Source of the DNA: Xenorhabdus lircayensis
Lineage (GTDB): Bacteria; Pseudomonadota; Gammaproteobacteria; Enterobacterales; Enterobacteriaceae
Assembly (NCBI RefSeq): GCF_016306625.1
Contig: NZ_JACOII010000028.1
Coordinates: 1-64,000, forward strand
Length of the DNA stretch: 64,000 nucleotides
Reading direction: 5' to 3'
A program made the translations under genes and the position numbers. The notes beneath the pieces were generated by a model. The model was not told the origin of the DNA and did not search any database. It saw nothing but the letters and a program-made list of their open reading frames with translations. Within the stretch, counting starts at the first letter, position 1. Each line of letters starts with the position of its first letter. This document shows, piece after piece, positions 15,997-26,257 of the stretch.

Positions 15997-16178
15997 GCGA
16001 TGTCGAGCACTATAAACATCACGGTTCCCAATGTAAAGCATTTATCTGTTCAACTGCCGTTAAATTACTCACATTGCTACCTATTGGTCTATTTAGTCAT
16101 CACATTAGGCAAACTTTCTTGGGAATAGTGGTGATTTTTGCTAAATTGCTGCCATCGTTATTGGATGGTTAAAAAGTT

Positions 16179-16508
16179 ATGTTGGTATTTGAAGGTCGTG
16201 AGATCGAAACTGATGCACAAGGTTATCTGAAAAATAGCAAGGACTGGCAAGAAGCCATGGCTCCTATGCTTGCCGAGCAGGAGACAATCACTCTAACCGA
16301 ACAGCATTGGGAAGTTATACGTTTTGTGCGCGAATTCTACGAAGAATTTAATACTTCGCCAGCTATTCGAATGTTAGTTAAAGCTATCTCACAAAAATAT
16401 GGTGAGGAGAAAGGAAATAGCCGTTATCTCTATCGCCTGTTTCCCAAGGGACCTGCAAAACAAGCAACAAAAATTGCAGGCCTCCCAAAACCAGTCAAAT
16501 GCATTTGA
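16179..16508 (+). CDS. tusE: sulfurtransferase TusE
   Basis: A 109-aa DsrC-family protein close to E. coli TusE ([53 protein letters not shown] patterns). The penultimate Cys (C108) is the sulfur carrier. It accepts sulfur from TusBCD and passes it to MnmA for 2-thiolation of wobble uridine in Lys, Glu and Gln tRNAs. It is divergent from serT and followed by convergent yccX, as in E. coli. Confidence 0.95.
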   Translation: MLVFEGREIETDAQGYLKNSKDWQEAMAPMLAEQETITLTEQHWEVIRFVREFYEEFNTSPAIRMLVKAISQKYGEEKGNSRYLYRLFPKGPAKQATKIAGLPKPVKCI

Positions 16509-16523
16509 TTTATTCATCCGTCG

Positions 16524-16802
16524 CTAATGGCGGATGCTAAAATTATTCATCTCTTCTACTTCACAAAACTGAGATTGGAAATGTTCAATCTTAGCGCTCA
16601 GCGGCCCTCCCTGCTCCAGCCAATGTATTAACATTTTTATTTGTCCATCATTACCACAAGCGACAATTTTAACGCTTCCATCATTCATATTGCGAACATA
16701 TCCCACTAGCTTATTTTTCTTTGCCCAACGGTACGTTTGATAACGGAATCCAACTCCCTGAACCCGACCATAAACATAAATAGTAATACTGTATTTAGTC
16801 AT
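16524..16802 (-). CDS. yccX: acylphosphatase YccX
   Basis: A 92-aa acylphosphatase with the signature YGRVQGVGFRYQTYRWAKK containing the catalytic Arg, and the Asn-containing segment YVRNMNDGSVKIVACG. Hydrolyses acyl phosphates such as carbamoyl phosphate in the cytoplasm. It is convergent with tusE, with a 15-bp gap, as in related enterics. Confidence 0.93.
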   Translation of the reverse strand: MTKYSITIYVYGRVQGVGFRYQTYRWAKKNKLVGYVRNMNDGSVKIVACGNDGQIKMLIHWLEQGGPLSAKIEHFQSQFCEVEEMNNFSIRH

Positions 16803-16965
16803 CGTTGCGTCCCTCTCAGGTAAAGTAGTAAGAACTTTGAATCGTTAAACCCACTTTTGGTATTGTATTTTATATACGCAACAGCTAACCTGAAATTATG
16901 GGGTGGCGGTCACATGCCATCTTTGTTTCAAAAATCATGCAAAAATTCCGGCTACCGGGTGTGCA

Positions 16966-16993
16966 CTTGAAATTTACCTTACTGTCCTTATAT
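16966..16993 (+). promoter_or_regulatory. sigma-32-like promoter of hspQ
   Basis: CTTGAAA (16966-16972) and CCTTATAT (16986-16993), 13 bases apart, match the heat-shock consensus CTTGAAA...CCCCATnT fairly well and lie 37 bp upstream of the hspQ start. hspQ is heat-induced in E. coli. Confidence 0.55.
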
Positions 16994-17029
16994 AAGAGTC
17001 ATTGCAAGGTTTCTTTGGAGGTGACTATG

Positions 17030-17347
17030 ATGATCGCCAGCAAATTCGGTATCGGCCAGCAAGTTCGACATAGTTTGCTGGGTTATTTAGGTGTTGTTGT
17101 AGATATTGATGCTGAATATTCTTTAGAACAACCGCAGGAAAATGATATCGCATCTAATGCTACCTTGCGTTCAGCTCCGTGGTACCACGTTGTGATGGAA
17201 GGTGATGATGGGCAACCAGTCCATACTTATCTGGCAGAAGCTCAACTGACTTATGAAATATCAGATGATCATCCAGAACAACCTTCCCTAGATGAGTTGG
17301 CCGAATCCATCCGCAGCCAATTACAAGCTCCACGCCTACGAAATTAA
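17030..17347 (+). CDS. hspQ: heat shock protein HspQ
   Basis: 105 aa, very close to E. coli HspQ ([53 protein letters not shown]). Two adjacent ATGs exist; the second (17030) is preceded by GGAGGTG at better spacing and gives the family length. HspQ is a hexameric protein that acts as substrate and specificity factor for Lon and binds hemimethylated oriC DNA. Confidence 0.94.
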   Translation: MIASKFGIGQQVRHSLLGYLGVVVDIDAEYSLEQPQENDIASNATLRSAPWYHVVMEGDDGQPVHTYLAEAQLTYEISDDHPEQPSLDELAESIRSQLQAPRLRN

Positions 17348-17414
17348 ACGCTTTTATTATCTTTATTCAAGTCATAATAGTAAGGTAGTGGATAATAAAA
17401 AATCGCTGCCTTAT

Positions 17415-17832
17415 TCATTTTTCCATGCCCAAACGCGGAATTTCAATTTTTGGACAGCGATCCATTACAACATCCAATCCTTTATTTTCTGCCAGTGATT
17501 TTACTTCTTCATTGATGATGCCTTTTTGTAACCAAAGCACTTTTGCACCAATAGCTATTGCTTCCTCAGCAATACCACAGGCAGCCGTCGTATTGCGGAA
17601 TACATCAACTATATCAACGGGTTGATTAATATCTGCTAATTGACTTACAACAAATTGCCCCAATAAAGTTTGTCCTGCCAATTTAGGACTAACAGGAATG
17701 ACTGTATACCCCTGATTCAGTAAGTATTCCATTACCTTATAGCTCGGGCGATCTGTTTTCTCACTCGCTCCTACCTACTAGCGCGATGATTTTGCTTTTT
17801 CTCAGTATAGCCTCTATAAATTGATCGCTCAT
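17415..17832 (-). pseudogene. yccU: CoA-binding protein YccU, frameshifted by a 4-bp duplication
   Basis: From ATG 17832 the frame reads MSDQFIEAILRKSKIIALVG and then runs into stops. One shift later it continues ASEKTDRPSYKVMEYLLNQG and to the end (FRNTTAACGIAEEAIAIGAKVLWLQ, VVMDRCPKIEIPRLG). At the shift the sequence is GTAGGTAGGAGC where GTAGGAGC would keep frame: a tandem repeat of 4 bases. The family is a Rossmann-fold CoA-binding protein of about 137 aa with GxS near the start. A 105-aa tail could start at ATG 17732 but has no ribosome binding site. Confidence 0.85.
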
Positions 17833-17989
17833 TTAGCCTCCCATATTACCCTTGACCATTACCCCATGATGTAACAGCGATTTTCATTTGGTTTATCTGC
17901 TACAGTATTTATGATAATCACGGTTGTTTTTTTATTATCTTGCCATTTTAGAAAATGGTAAATAATTTATTCATATAAAAGGTATCACC

Positions 17990-18448
17990 ATGGAATCAAT
18001 GGTTCGCACCTTGACCGAATCAAAAAAGATCGCTCTTGTCGCACATGATCACTGTAAAAAATCCCTGATGGCTTGGGCCAATACCCATGAAGCTTTATTA
18101 GGAAAGCATACACTATATGCAACAGGAACTACGGGGCATTTAATTCAGCAGAAGACAGGGTTGTCTGTTATTAGCATGCTGAGTGGGCCAATGGGAGGTG
18201 ATCAACAAATTGGTGCCCTGATTTCTGAAGGAAAAATCGATGTTTTAATCTTCTTTTGGGATCCTCTGAATGCGGTTCCTCATGATCCCGATGTCAAGGC
18301 ACTGCTGCGTTTGGCAACGGTCTGGAATATTCCTGTTGCAACAAACCGTTCAACTGCCGATTTTCTTATTAATTCCGCGCTTTTTTCAGAAAAGGTCGAT
18401 ATTTGTGTGCCAGATTATCAACGCTACCTCAATGAAAGATTAAAGTAA
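17990..18448 (+). CDS. mgsA: methylglyoxal synthase
   Basis: 152 aa, matching E. coli MgsA along its length: [13 protein letters not shown] (His for catalysis), [11 protein letters not shown] (phosphate site), [57 protein letters not shown], ending [12 protein letters not shown]. Converts dihydroxyacetone phosphate to methylglyoxal and phosphate, a bypass under phosphate limitation. Divergent from yccU and convergent with helD, as in E. coli. Confidence 0.96.
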   Translation: MESMVRTLTESKKIALVAHDHCKKSLMAWANTHEALLGKHTLYATGTTGHLIQQKTGLSVISMLSGPMGGDQQIGALISEGKIDVLIFFWDPLNAVPHDPDVKALLRLATVWNIPVATNRSTADFLINSALFSEKVDICVPDYQRYLNERLK

Positions 18449-18519
18449 TCTGGACAACAAACGGGAGAACCAAACTCTCCCTATTTTTTAATCTTATTTT
18501 TTCTGATGTTGATATTGCT

Positions 18520-20574
18520 CTAAGGCTTACGCTGAGTCGGTACTCCCAATTGAACCAATTGATGAATGAATATTGATGGCTTTTTCGGCTCCTGAATCAA
18601 CCAAACCTGTTTTTTCGCCCGGGTCAATGCAACATATAGAAGACGGCGTTCTTCCGCATCGGGGAAATCTTCGGGTTGAGGCAATAAAACCTGTTCCATC
18701 ACAGATTCCCTAGCTGGTGCTGGAAAACCGTCTTTTTCCTGCTGCAATCCCAGAATAATGACATAATCCGCTTGCTGCCCTTTAGACGCATGAATTGTCA
18801 TAAATTCAATCTTCAAATTTGGCCAGCGAGTAGGTGCTTTTTTCAATAATTCGGGCTTGAGATGGTGATAACGTGCCAACAATAAGATGGTTTCTTGCTT
18901 GGTAACATAGCCACTCATTTTATTAAGCAATGCTTCCAACTGACCTTCCGGTAAAATCACAATCGATTTTTTATTACCTTTTGTCAGGCTATTGAGTGGC
19001 TTAGTCAATTGATGGGGGTTTTGTTGTACAAATCGATTGGCTATTTGACCAATACGATCATTGAAACGATAAGTTGTATCCAACGCACATTCTGTGCCCT
19101 CCCCAAAATAGGTAAGGAATGCCGTCGTCAAAGTTAATTCAGCCCCGCTAAAGCGATAAATTGCCTGCCAGTCATCTCCCACTGCAAACAGATGGCTTTG
19201 TTTATTTTGCGCTTTCAATGCGGTCAACAATTTGGCTCTCAATGGTGAAATATCCTGAAATTCATCCACCAGAATATGTTTCCACGGACTGATAAATCGC
19301 CCTTTTTGTAGAATATTCACAGCCTGATGGATTAAACCAGAAAAATCGACCGCGCTCTCAGATTTCAATGCCGATTTCCAAGCCTTCAGCAGAGGAGCCA
19401 TAAGGCGTATACGTTTCTGAAACTCGTCGGTATAAGCGGCAGGTGCCTGCTCAATCATCTCTTTCTGACTGCCACCGTGCATACGCATCAACCCCAACCA
19501 ACGTTCCAGACGAACAGATAAGCGGGCTATCAATTGTTGATCATGCCAATATTCACCTTCTGGTAATTGCCAATCCAACTCTTCGTCTAACCATTCACGC
19601 CAACCTTTAGCCTGTGCTTTTTTTTCTCCGCACTGTTTTTGCCATTCCTGAATGAGAAAATCACGACGCTTTTGGGAATCAATATCCAATTCACTAATTT
19701 TGGGATTTTTATTGCTACCTTGTTGAATGATATACAACGCCAGAGCGTGAAATGTTTGTGCTTGTATCTCTTTTGTTCCCAAACGTGCCTGAATACGTTC
19801 ATTCATTTCATCAGCTGCCTGACGACCAAAAGCCAACAGCAAAATCTGCTCAGGAAGCGATTGCTGACGTAATAATAACCATCCGGTGCGAGCAACTAAA
19901 ACTGAGGTTTTCCCGCTTCCTGCCCCTGCCAGAACCAGAATATTTTTTTCACCGTTAATAACTGCCTGACACTGAGAACGATTAAGTGGCGAAGTTTCTA
20001 TAGTTTGAAAAAACTCCCCATATTGCGCCAAAATACGATCAATCCATTTCTGGTTCATGGTTTGAATTATTTTCTTACCATCATCCAACCAATCCAGACA
20101 AATCTGATAATTGTCACGACAGTTCTCAAATTGCGCAATTCTTTGTAATGGCAAAGGTAATGCCTGAAATGTTTCTTGGATTTGTTGCTGCAACGACGCT
20201 AAATCTGCGGCTTTCAACCAACGATCTTGTTGCTCGATCTTACCAATTTCATTCACTTGAGCGGCCAACACATCAGCGCTGACATCACTCATATCGAGGC
20301 TCCACTTTTGCCATTCCTTTAACAAGTAATGGTAAAAACGCTGTGTTTGCTGCCATTCAGTGCCATGCAGACGAGCTACTTTTCCTTCAGGCAATTCAAA
20401 TTCCAATTCCCCCCAGACAATCCCTCGCTTACACTGAATACCAATTAATTGATTAAATGGAATAAGGTACTGGTGTTTGTCACCGCTGACTTCAATGCCA
20501 GCATTAAGTAAACGCACCCGATTATAAGGATGTTGAGCGAGGCGTTGGCCGATTTGCGTTGATTTTAGTTCCAT
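18520..20574 (-). CDS. helD: DNA helicase IV
   Basis: A 684-aa superfamily 1 helicase (UvrD/Rep type). An N-terminal domain of about 190 residues precedes motif I VLAGAGSGKTSVL (about 215). Then come ILVDEFQDISPLRAKLL (motif II, about 425), GDDWQAIYRFSGA (III), and C-terminal FMTIHASKGQQADYVIILGL and RRLLYVALTRAKK (V, VI). A 3'-to-5' helicase acting in recombination. Full length for the family. Confidence 0.95.
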   Translation of the reverse strand: MELKSTQIGQRLAQHPYNRVRLLNAGIEVSGDKHQYLIPFNQLIGIQCKRGIVWGELEFELPEGKVARLHGTEWQQTQRFYHYLLKEWQKWSLDMSDVSADVLAAQVNEIGKIEQQDRWLKAADLASLQQQIQETFQALPLPLQRIAQFENCRDNYQICLDWLDDGKKIIQTMNQKWIDRILAQYGEFFQTIETSPLNRSQCQAVINGEKNILVLAGAGSGKTSVLVARTGWLLLRQQSLPEQILLLAFGRQAADEMNERIQARLGTKEIQAQTFHALALYIIQQGSNKNPKISELDIDSQKRRDFLIQEWQKQCGEKKAQAKGWREWLDEELDWQLPEGEYWHDQQLIARLSVRLERWLGLMRMHGGSQKEMIEQAPAAYTDEFQKRIRLMAPLLKAWKSALKSESAVDFSGLIHQAVNILQKGRFISPWKHILVDEFQDISPLRAKLLTALKAQNKQSHLFAVGDDWQAIYRFSGAELTLTTAFLTYFGEGTECALDTTYRFNDRIGQIANRFVQQNPHQLTKPLNSLTKGNKKSIVILPEGQLEALLNKMSGYVTKQETILLLARYHHLKPELLKKAPTRWPNLKIEFMTIHASKGQQADYVIILGLQQEKDGFPAPARESVMEQVLLPQPEDFPDAEERRLLYVALTRAKKQVWLIQEPKKPSIFIHQLVQLGVPTQRKP

Positions 20575-20640
20575 TGTCGTGGCACCGTACCTGAAAATTG
20601 TTGAACTACTTCATCGCGTAAATGTTGTTAGGAGTATTGT

Positions 20641-22806
20641 GTGCTAACGGTTTTATCCAGCCCCCGCCATTTTCTATATAACAGTCACATCCTCTATTAT
20701 ATCCGTATATTCATTGCACTGACAGGAACCACCCTCATTCCCTGGTTATTAGGGGAGGAATTGAAAATAACAATTCCACTACTGCTGGGCGTCGTTGCAG
20801 CAGCATTAACAGACTTGGATGATCGTTTAGTTGGCCGCCTGCGCAACCTCATCATTACCTTAATCTCTTTCTTTATCGCTTCCGCTTCTATCACGCTGCT
20901 GTTTCCTTACCCGGGGCTTTTCATGCTTGGGCTGGCAGTATCCACCTGTGGTTTTATCTTACTTGGTGCATTAGGACAGCGTTACGCCACTATCGCCTTT
21001 GGTGCTTTGCTAATCGCCATTTATACTATGCTCGGTTCGTCAATATTTCCTATCTGGTATCAACAGCCTGTATTACTGCTTATTGGTGCAATCTGGTATA
21101 ACTTACTGACATTAACAGGCCATTTGCTCTTTCCGATTCGCCCCTTACAAGAAAATTTGGCGCGCTGTTACCAACAGCTTTCGGCCTATCTCTATGCCAA
21201 AACGAGTCTGTTTGACCTCGACTCAGAAGCCGAAGAATATAAGCAATCTGTGTTTGATGTTGCCATGGCGAACAGTGCGTTAGTTACTACGCTCAATCAA
21301 GCTAAGATCTCTTTATTAAGTCGTTTAAAAGGTGATAGAGGGCAACGGGGAACCCGCCATACACTGCATTATTATTTCGTTGCACAAGATATCCATGAAC
21401 GTGCCAGTTCATCCCATGTTCAATATCAAAAACTAAGAGAAGTTTTTCGTCACAGCGACATTCTGTTCCGTGTTCAGAGATTGCTTTCTATGCAAGCGCG
21501 GGCATGTGAGCAAGTTTCACAATCTATGATTCTGCGTAAGCTATATCAGCATAATCCACGTTTTGAGCGCGCGTTCAGCTACCTTGAAAGCTCCTTTGAA
21601 CGTTTTAAAAACCAGCAAGGTACTGATGCTAAAATGATGGCATTCGATAATCTGTTGAAAAACTTACGTGCGATTGATACGCAATTAGCAGGGCTTAATT
21701 CTGATCAATACGTACCTTCCCAGAACACCTCCCAAAACGACAAACCAGAAGAAACGCAATTATCCGATGAAGCTTTAACTGGCTGGCGTGATGTGTGGTT
21801 TAGACTCAGCAGTAATTTGACCCCCAGGTCTGCCCTATTTCGTCATGCTATTCGGATGTCCGCCCTACTGTGTACGGGTTATGCCATTATTCAACTCTTT
21901 GACTTGCAACGCGGTTATTGGATTTTGCTAACAAGCCTGTTTGTCTGCCAACCCAACTATAGCGCTACTCGTCGACGTCTGGCTCTACGTGTCATTGGCA
22001 CATTGGCAGGCATTTTAATTGGCCTGCCAATCCTCTATTTTGTGCCTTCCACCGAAGGGCAATTGGTGTTGATTGTCATTTCGGGTGTGTTGTTCTTTGC
22101 CTTTCGTAATAGCCAATATGCACATGCAACACTATTTATCACACTACTAGTATTACTAAGTTTCAATTTATTAGGTGAAGGCTTTGAAGTCGCATTACCA
22201 AGAATTATAGATACCTCGATAGGCTGTGGTATTGCCTTACTTGCTGTCAGTTTTATCTGACCAGATTGGAAGTTCCGTCAATTGCCTCAGGTGATTAACC
22301 GAACAATGGGTGCTAATTGCCGCTATCTCAATGCAATTTTAGTGCAATATCACCAAGGAAAGAGTAACAGTCTGGATTATCGAATCGCACGCCGTGATGC
22401 CCATAATTGTGATGCTGAACTGGCATCGGTGATCTCAAACATGACATCGGAGCCCAAAAGTTACCGCATTTCTCAGGAAGCAGCCTTTCGCTTACTGTGT
22501 CTTAACCATACAATGTTGAGCTATATTTCTGCGTTAGGCGCTCATCGTGACAAACTCAATGCCCCTGCTATTTTGGATATTCTTAATGATGCAATCTGCT
22601 ATGTTGAATCCGTATTAAAACAAAGCCCAATTGATGATGGCACACTACAAACCATTGCAAACTATCTGCTAGAAAGAATTAATCTGGTGCCTTCTGAGAG
22701 TAATGGTAAAGTCCAACTTGTGTTACAGCAAATAGGGTTACTCATTGAACTATTGCCTGAAATTGTTGGTTTGACGAAGCAAATCAGTGAGCAGGAGCCA
22801 CACTAA
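20641..22806 (+). pseudogene. yccS: YccS-family membrane protein split by an in-frame TGA
   Basis: One frame runs from GTG 20641 to 22806, about 721 codons, the family length, interrupted only by TGA at 22258-22260. Family members read SYIWPDWQFRNLP here; this one reads SFI-stop-PDWKFRQLP, so TGG (Trp) to TGA is the likely change. The N half has six membrane segments, a cytoplasmic domain (LHYYFVAQDIHERASSSH) and further segments after residue 400; the stop cuts the last cytoplasmic part (RIARRDAHNCDAELASVISNMTSEPK). Restart at TTG 22282 is possible. Function is unknown; the family resembles aromatic-acid exporters. Confidence 0.85.
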
Positions 22807-23009
22807 ATATCTATACTCAATGAATTTCACAGGGGCAATTCGCCCCTGACCATATAATGGATTTATTTTCCACCCAACAATTTAACATCATAAATATTCA
22901 TTTTTGATATTGATTACATGCAGAACTTCTGTAGAGCTAAAATCTATAAAAATAAAAATTCATCACATTCATTGGTTTCATTTTTTATTAATAGTAAAAC
23001 CTATCACTT
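22807..23009. other. intergenic DNA with a GC hairpin after yccS
   Basis: CAGGGGCAATTCGCCCCTG (22830-22848) forms a short strong stem past the yccS stop but without a T run. The remainder is AT-rich with nothing else recognised. Confidence 0.35.
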
Positions 23010-23210
23010 TCAGACTAATAAATCCGCGAAAAATAAAATGGCAAAGACAATCGCCATTGTCAAATATGACCATATATTAAGCGGTGCGTTGTTGTAATAC
23101 ACCTCCGCCTTTTTAGTGATAGGGACTTTCATCGAGCATGAATGTAATGAACGTCTCCCAATCACTATTCCATCTATAGCAGAAAAAGTTACCCAGAAGT
23201 TTTCAGCCAT
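23010..23210 (-). CDS. possible small membrane protein, 66 aa
   Basis: The frame encodes a polar N part with VPITKKAEVYYNNAPLNIWS followed by a 17-residue hydrophobic helix (YLTMAIVFAILFFADLL) at the C terminus. Composition looks protein-like, but no ribosome binding site is visible before the ATG and I do not know the family. It lies between yccS and sxy, a place that is empty in E. coli. Confidence 0.35.
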   Translation of the reverse strand: MAENFWVTFSAIDGIVIGRRSLHSCSMKVPITKKAEVYYNNAPLNIWSYLTMAIVFAILFFADLLV

Positions 23211-23263
23211 CGCGTAAGCTCAGGCAATAGGGGTCAACACCCCTATTCAACAAATTTCACTCA

Positions 23264-23887
23264 TTACGAATGATAATCCGAATTCTGGTGAACCAATTCG
23301 CTGTGCCAGATAATTAATTCATCACGTAATTGCTCAGGTAACACTGCGACATGACATCCTTCTATCGCACCTGCCAACGCAAGCAACAAACTAACATTTG
23401 TTTTTTTCCTGTGCTGCTGTAGTTTGAGATAAGTTGCTTTTGCTCCTAACATTCTCAATTCTTCTACTTTGGAGATACCCACTTTCCATAATTGTCTTTC
23501 TAAAGCGATTCCCAAATTAGGAAGATCTTTAAGTCTAAGGGGCAGTTTTTGTCTATCAATAATTTCTTCCATGGTGTATTGATAGGCTAACTGCATATAT
23601 TCAAACAACTGTTTTTGATCTCGCCATATTGACTCATTAACACGGTAATACCGCAAGGTCACGGGTATGCCCCTTTTTGAATAAATAAACTTTTCCATGC
23701 CTCTGGATTTAAATAGTACCTCAGCGTTACTGCTTCCTCGTAAATAAAGTTCCCCATCAGAACTGATAGCAAATAAAACACCATCAATTAGTAACCCAAT
23801 GCCACCAAATTGAGATTTTTTCTTAAGTTTTCCCAATGAAGATACACTGTGTTGCAATTGAGCAAAACGCGCTCCAGATAAAAACAT
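23264..23887 (-). CDS. sxy: competence regulator Sxy/TfoX
   Basis: I chose ATG 23887 (GGAG at 8 bases) over the upstream ATG, giving 207 aa, the E. coli Sxy length. TfoX N domain: GGIGLLIDGVLFAISSDGELYLR and VTLRYYRVNESIWRDQ. TfoX C domain: RLKDLPNLGIALERQLWKVGISKVEELRMLGAKATYLKL. Sxy works with CRP at CRP-S promoters to activate DNA-uptake and related genes. Its order next to sulA is as in E. coli. Confidence 0.92.
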   Translation of the reverse strand: MFLSGARFAQLQHSVSSLGKLKKKSQFGGIGLLIDGVLFAISSDGELYLRGSSNAEVLFKSRGMEKFIYSKRGIPVTLRYYRVNESIWRDQKQLFEYMQLAYQYTMEEIIDRQKLPLRLKDLPNLGIALERQLWKVGISKVEELRMLGAKATYLKLQQHRKKTNVSLLLALAGAIEGCHVAVLPEQLRDELIIWHSELVHQNSDYHS

Positions 23888-24090
23888 TTTTATCGCTCCA
23901 TGAATCACATTCCAACATAATGTTTAATCATGCCTGCTATCAATAAAATAGATAACAAGAACAATTAATTAAAACCATACGCAATCTATTTCCAACTGCC
24001 AATCGTTAAGTCGGAAAAATCCGAATTTCTGTGAATTTTTGCGAAGCGCTTTGAAAAAAAGAGACTTGCTTTTAATCAAATAGCGTTATA

Positions 24091-24106
24091 CTGTATAAAT
24101 ATACAG
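24091..24106 (+). promoter_or_regulatory. LexA box of sulA
   Basis: CTGTATAAATATACAG is a near-perfect SOS box (CTG-N10-CAG), 21 bp before the sulA start. It predicts tight LexA repression and DNA-damage induction. Confidence 0.9.
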
Positions 24107-24127
24107 CCTATCATGGCGAGGAACATT

Positions 24128-24700
24128 ATGAGCATTCAATCATCGTGGGGATATCTCACTAAGAAAGAAACGGCAACTGCTAACACAACAGTGAACGAAC
24201 ATAAAACAGACAAAACAATGGTTGGGATAACCGTGAAAAGACCGTCTTTTGCAAAGCAACCCCAACGCACTTCACAAACTATAAAAGGTATGGTTAGTGA
24301 ACTGGTCTACAATGAGCACCAACCTGTCATTAACCACATTCTGCTTCCTTTATTACGTCAGTCTGGAAATGAAGACCGATGGTTACTTTGGGTAACACCT
24401 AATAAGAGGTTAAGCCGTCAATGGTTGATGAGTTCAGGGCTTCCTTTAAATAAGGTCGTCCAACTAAATCAAATCCGTCCCGTTGCTTCTATTAGTGCTA
24501 TGGAAAAAGCTTTAGCAAGCGGCAATTACAGTGTTGTATTAGGTTGGTTGCCTGAATTGTCTGAATATGAAGTGGATAGATTACAGTTAGCTGCACAAAA
24601 AGGTACGGCTCTCGGCTTTATTATGCGCCCACAAAATCTGGTACATCAATTTATGTCACAATCAAATAGGTTACAAATTCACTCTCATTACTATCATTGA
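24128..24700 (+). CDS. sulA: SOS cell division inhibitor SulA
   Basis: I start at ATG 24128 because AGGA lies 6 bases upstream; ATG 24113 has no such signal. 190 aa, with the SulA core RWLLWVTPNKRLSRQWLMSSGLPLNKVVQLNQI and SGNYSVVLGWLPELSEYEV, ending in QIHSHYYH, the C-terminal His/Tyr tail by which Lon recognises SulA. Binds FtsZ to stop septation during SOS. The N-terminal 60 residues are longer and more polar than in E. coli. A LexA box lies upstream. Confidence 0.93.
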   Translation: MSIQSSWGYLTKKETATANTTVNEHKTDKTMVGITVKRPSFAKQPQRTSQTIKGMVSELVYNEHQPVINHILLPLLRQSGNEDRWLLWVTPNKRLSRQWLMSSGLPLNKVVQLNQIRPVASISAMEKALASGNYSVVLGWLPELSEYEVDRLQLAAQKGTALGFIMRPQNLVHQFMSQSNRLQIHSHYYH

Positions 24701-25055
24701 TAAAAATTAGGATTTATCCCAATTTTTTTTATAAAAAATAAGCTACCAGTGATGTTCATTATTGTTTGCAATAAAAATCAATATATTAATACAGTAAATA
24801 TTGTAAATGTTCGTCAAAAATATTTAGGTTTTGTCAGGCTCCAATTAAATATTTTGTGCCACCCATCACAGTGTACTTGTAACTTTTTAAGTTCGTTGTA
24901 GACTTTACAAAGTTTAGGAACTTGTGCTTACCGCCCTTATATTTCAGGACATATCTCCTGATAGGAGCATAGTTACCTAACCAAACATTTTAACCAATGG
25001 CTAATAATAAGGCTTTCAAGGCCAATTGCCTATTTGGATGATAACGAGGCGTAAA
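24701..25055. promoter_or_regulatory. ompA upstream region and long 5' leader
   Basis: 355 bp without a gene. The last 150 bases are expected to be the long structured ompA leader (stem segments such as TATCTCCTGATAGGAGCATA at 24951-24970). In E. coli this leader sets mRNA stability and is paired by the sRNA MicA near the ribosome binding site. Promoter elements are not clear enough to place. Confidence 0.4.
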
Positions 25056-26171
25056 ATGAAGAAGACAGCTATCGCAGTAGCAGTGGCAGTGGCAGCTTTC
25101 GCAACTGCTGCTCAAGCAGCTCCAAAGGACAACACTTGGTATACCGGCGCTAAACTAGGTTGGTCTCAATACCATGACGTAAACTTCTACGGTAATGGTT
25201 ATAATGACCAGATTGGCAGCGGCCCTACCCGCAAAAGCCAGCTAGGTGCAGGTGCCTATGTCGGTTATCAGGCAAACCCATATCTGGGCTTCGAACTGGG
25301 TTATGACTGGTTAGGTCGCATGGCTTATAAGGGCAGCGTTAATAATGGAGCTTTCCGTGCCCAAGGCGTTCAACTGACAACTAAACTAAGCTATCCAGTA
25401 TTGGACAATCTGGATATCTATACTCGTCTGGGTGGTATGGTATGGCGTGCAGACTCTTCCGCGACTTACAATGCCAATGCCGCATCTCCTACACAAGTAA
25501 GAAAGAGAGATAACGACACTGGCGTTTCTCCTCTGGCCGCGATTGGTGTTGAATACGCACTGACCAAAAATCTGGCAACCCGTCTGGATTACCAATGGGT
25601 TAACAACATCGGTGATGCAGCCAGTGTTGGTGCCCGTCCAGATAACGGTCTGTTGAGCGTTGGTGTTTCTTACCGTTTCGGTCAAGATGACGCTGCTCCA
25701 ATCGTTACACCAGCAGCGCCAGTTGTTCCAGCCCCTGCTCCAGCTCCTATTGTTGAAAACAAGAGCTTCACCTTACGCTCTGACGTTCTGTTCAATTTCA
25801 ACAAATCAACGCTGAAAACAGAAGGTAAACAAGAGCTGGATAACCTCTACAACCAATTGGCCAAAATCGATCCAAATCAGGGTAAGGTACTGGTAATGGG
25901 TTACACTGATCGCATCGGTAGCCAGAATTACAATCTGCCACTGTCTCAGAAACGCGCTCAATCTGTTGTAGATTATCTGGTTGCTAAAGGCATCCCAGCA
26001 AATAGCATCCAAGCAGAAGGCCGTGGTAAAGAAAGTCCTGTCACTGGCTCTTCCTGTGACAACATCAAAGTTCGCGCTAAACTTATTGACTGCTTGGCAC
26101 CAGACCGTCGTGTAATTATCAATATTCAGGGCACTAAAGAAGTTGTTACTCAGCCAAAAGTAGCACAGTAA
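25056..26171 (+). CDS. ompA: outer membrane protein A
   Basis: ATG 25056 gives 371 aa with signal peptide [21 protein letters not shown] cut before [15 protein letters not shown]. Residues about 22-195 form the 8-strand barrel (ending GVSYRFGQ). A Pro-Ala hinge ([15 protein letters not shown]) follows, then the peptidoglycan-binding OmpA domain ([65 protein letters not shown]). Links outer membrane to wall. Followed by a strong terminator. Confidence 0.97.
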   Translation: MKKTAIAVAVAVAAFATAAQAAPKDNTWYTGAKLGWSQYHDVNFYGNGYNDQIGSGPTRKSQLGAGAYVGYQANPYLGFELGYDWLGRMAYKGSVNNGAFRAQGVQLTTKLSYPVLDNLDIYTRLGGMVWRADSSATYNANAASPTQVRKRDNDTGVSPLAAIGVEYALTKNLATRLDYQWVNNIGDAASVGARPDNGLLSVGVSYRFGQDDAAPIVTPAAPVVPAPAPAPIVENKSFTLRSDVLFNFNKSTLKTEGKQELDNLYNQLAKIDPNQGKVLVMGYTDRIGSQNYNLPLSQKRAQSVVDYLVAKGIPANSIQAEGRGKESPVTGSSCDNIKVRAKLIDCLAPDRRVIINIQGTKEVVTQPKVAQ

Positions 26172-26193
26172 TATCGCTCTGATAGATTTATCA

Positions 26194-26220
26194 AAAACCC
26201 CATTTTAAATGGGGTTTTAT
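26194..26220 (+). terminator. Rho-independent terminator of ompA
   Basis: AAAACCCC and GGGGTTTT pair around the loop ATTTTAAAT, followed by ATTTTC, 22 bp past the ompA stop. Confidence 0.85.
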
Positions 26221-26257
26221 TTTCTCTGCTCACTTACCCATCCATAGGTGGGGGGAG

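Noticed and set aside
15829-16041. 70-aa minus-strand ORF
   Set aside because: It runs through tRNA-Ser and its leader; the tRNA fold is certain.
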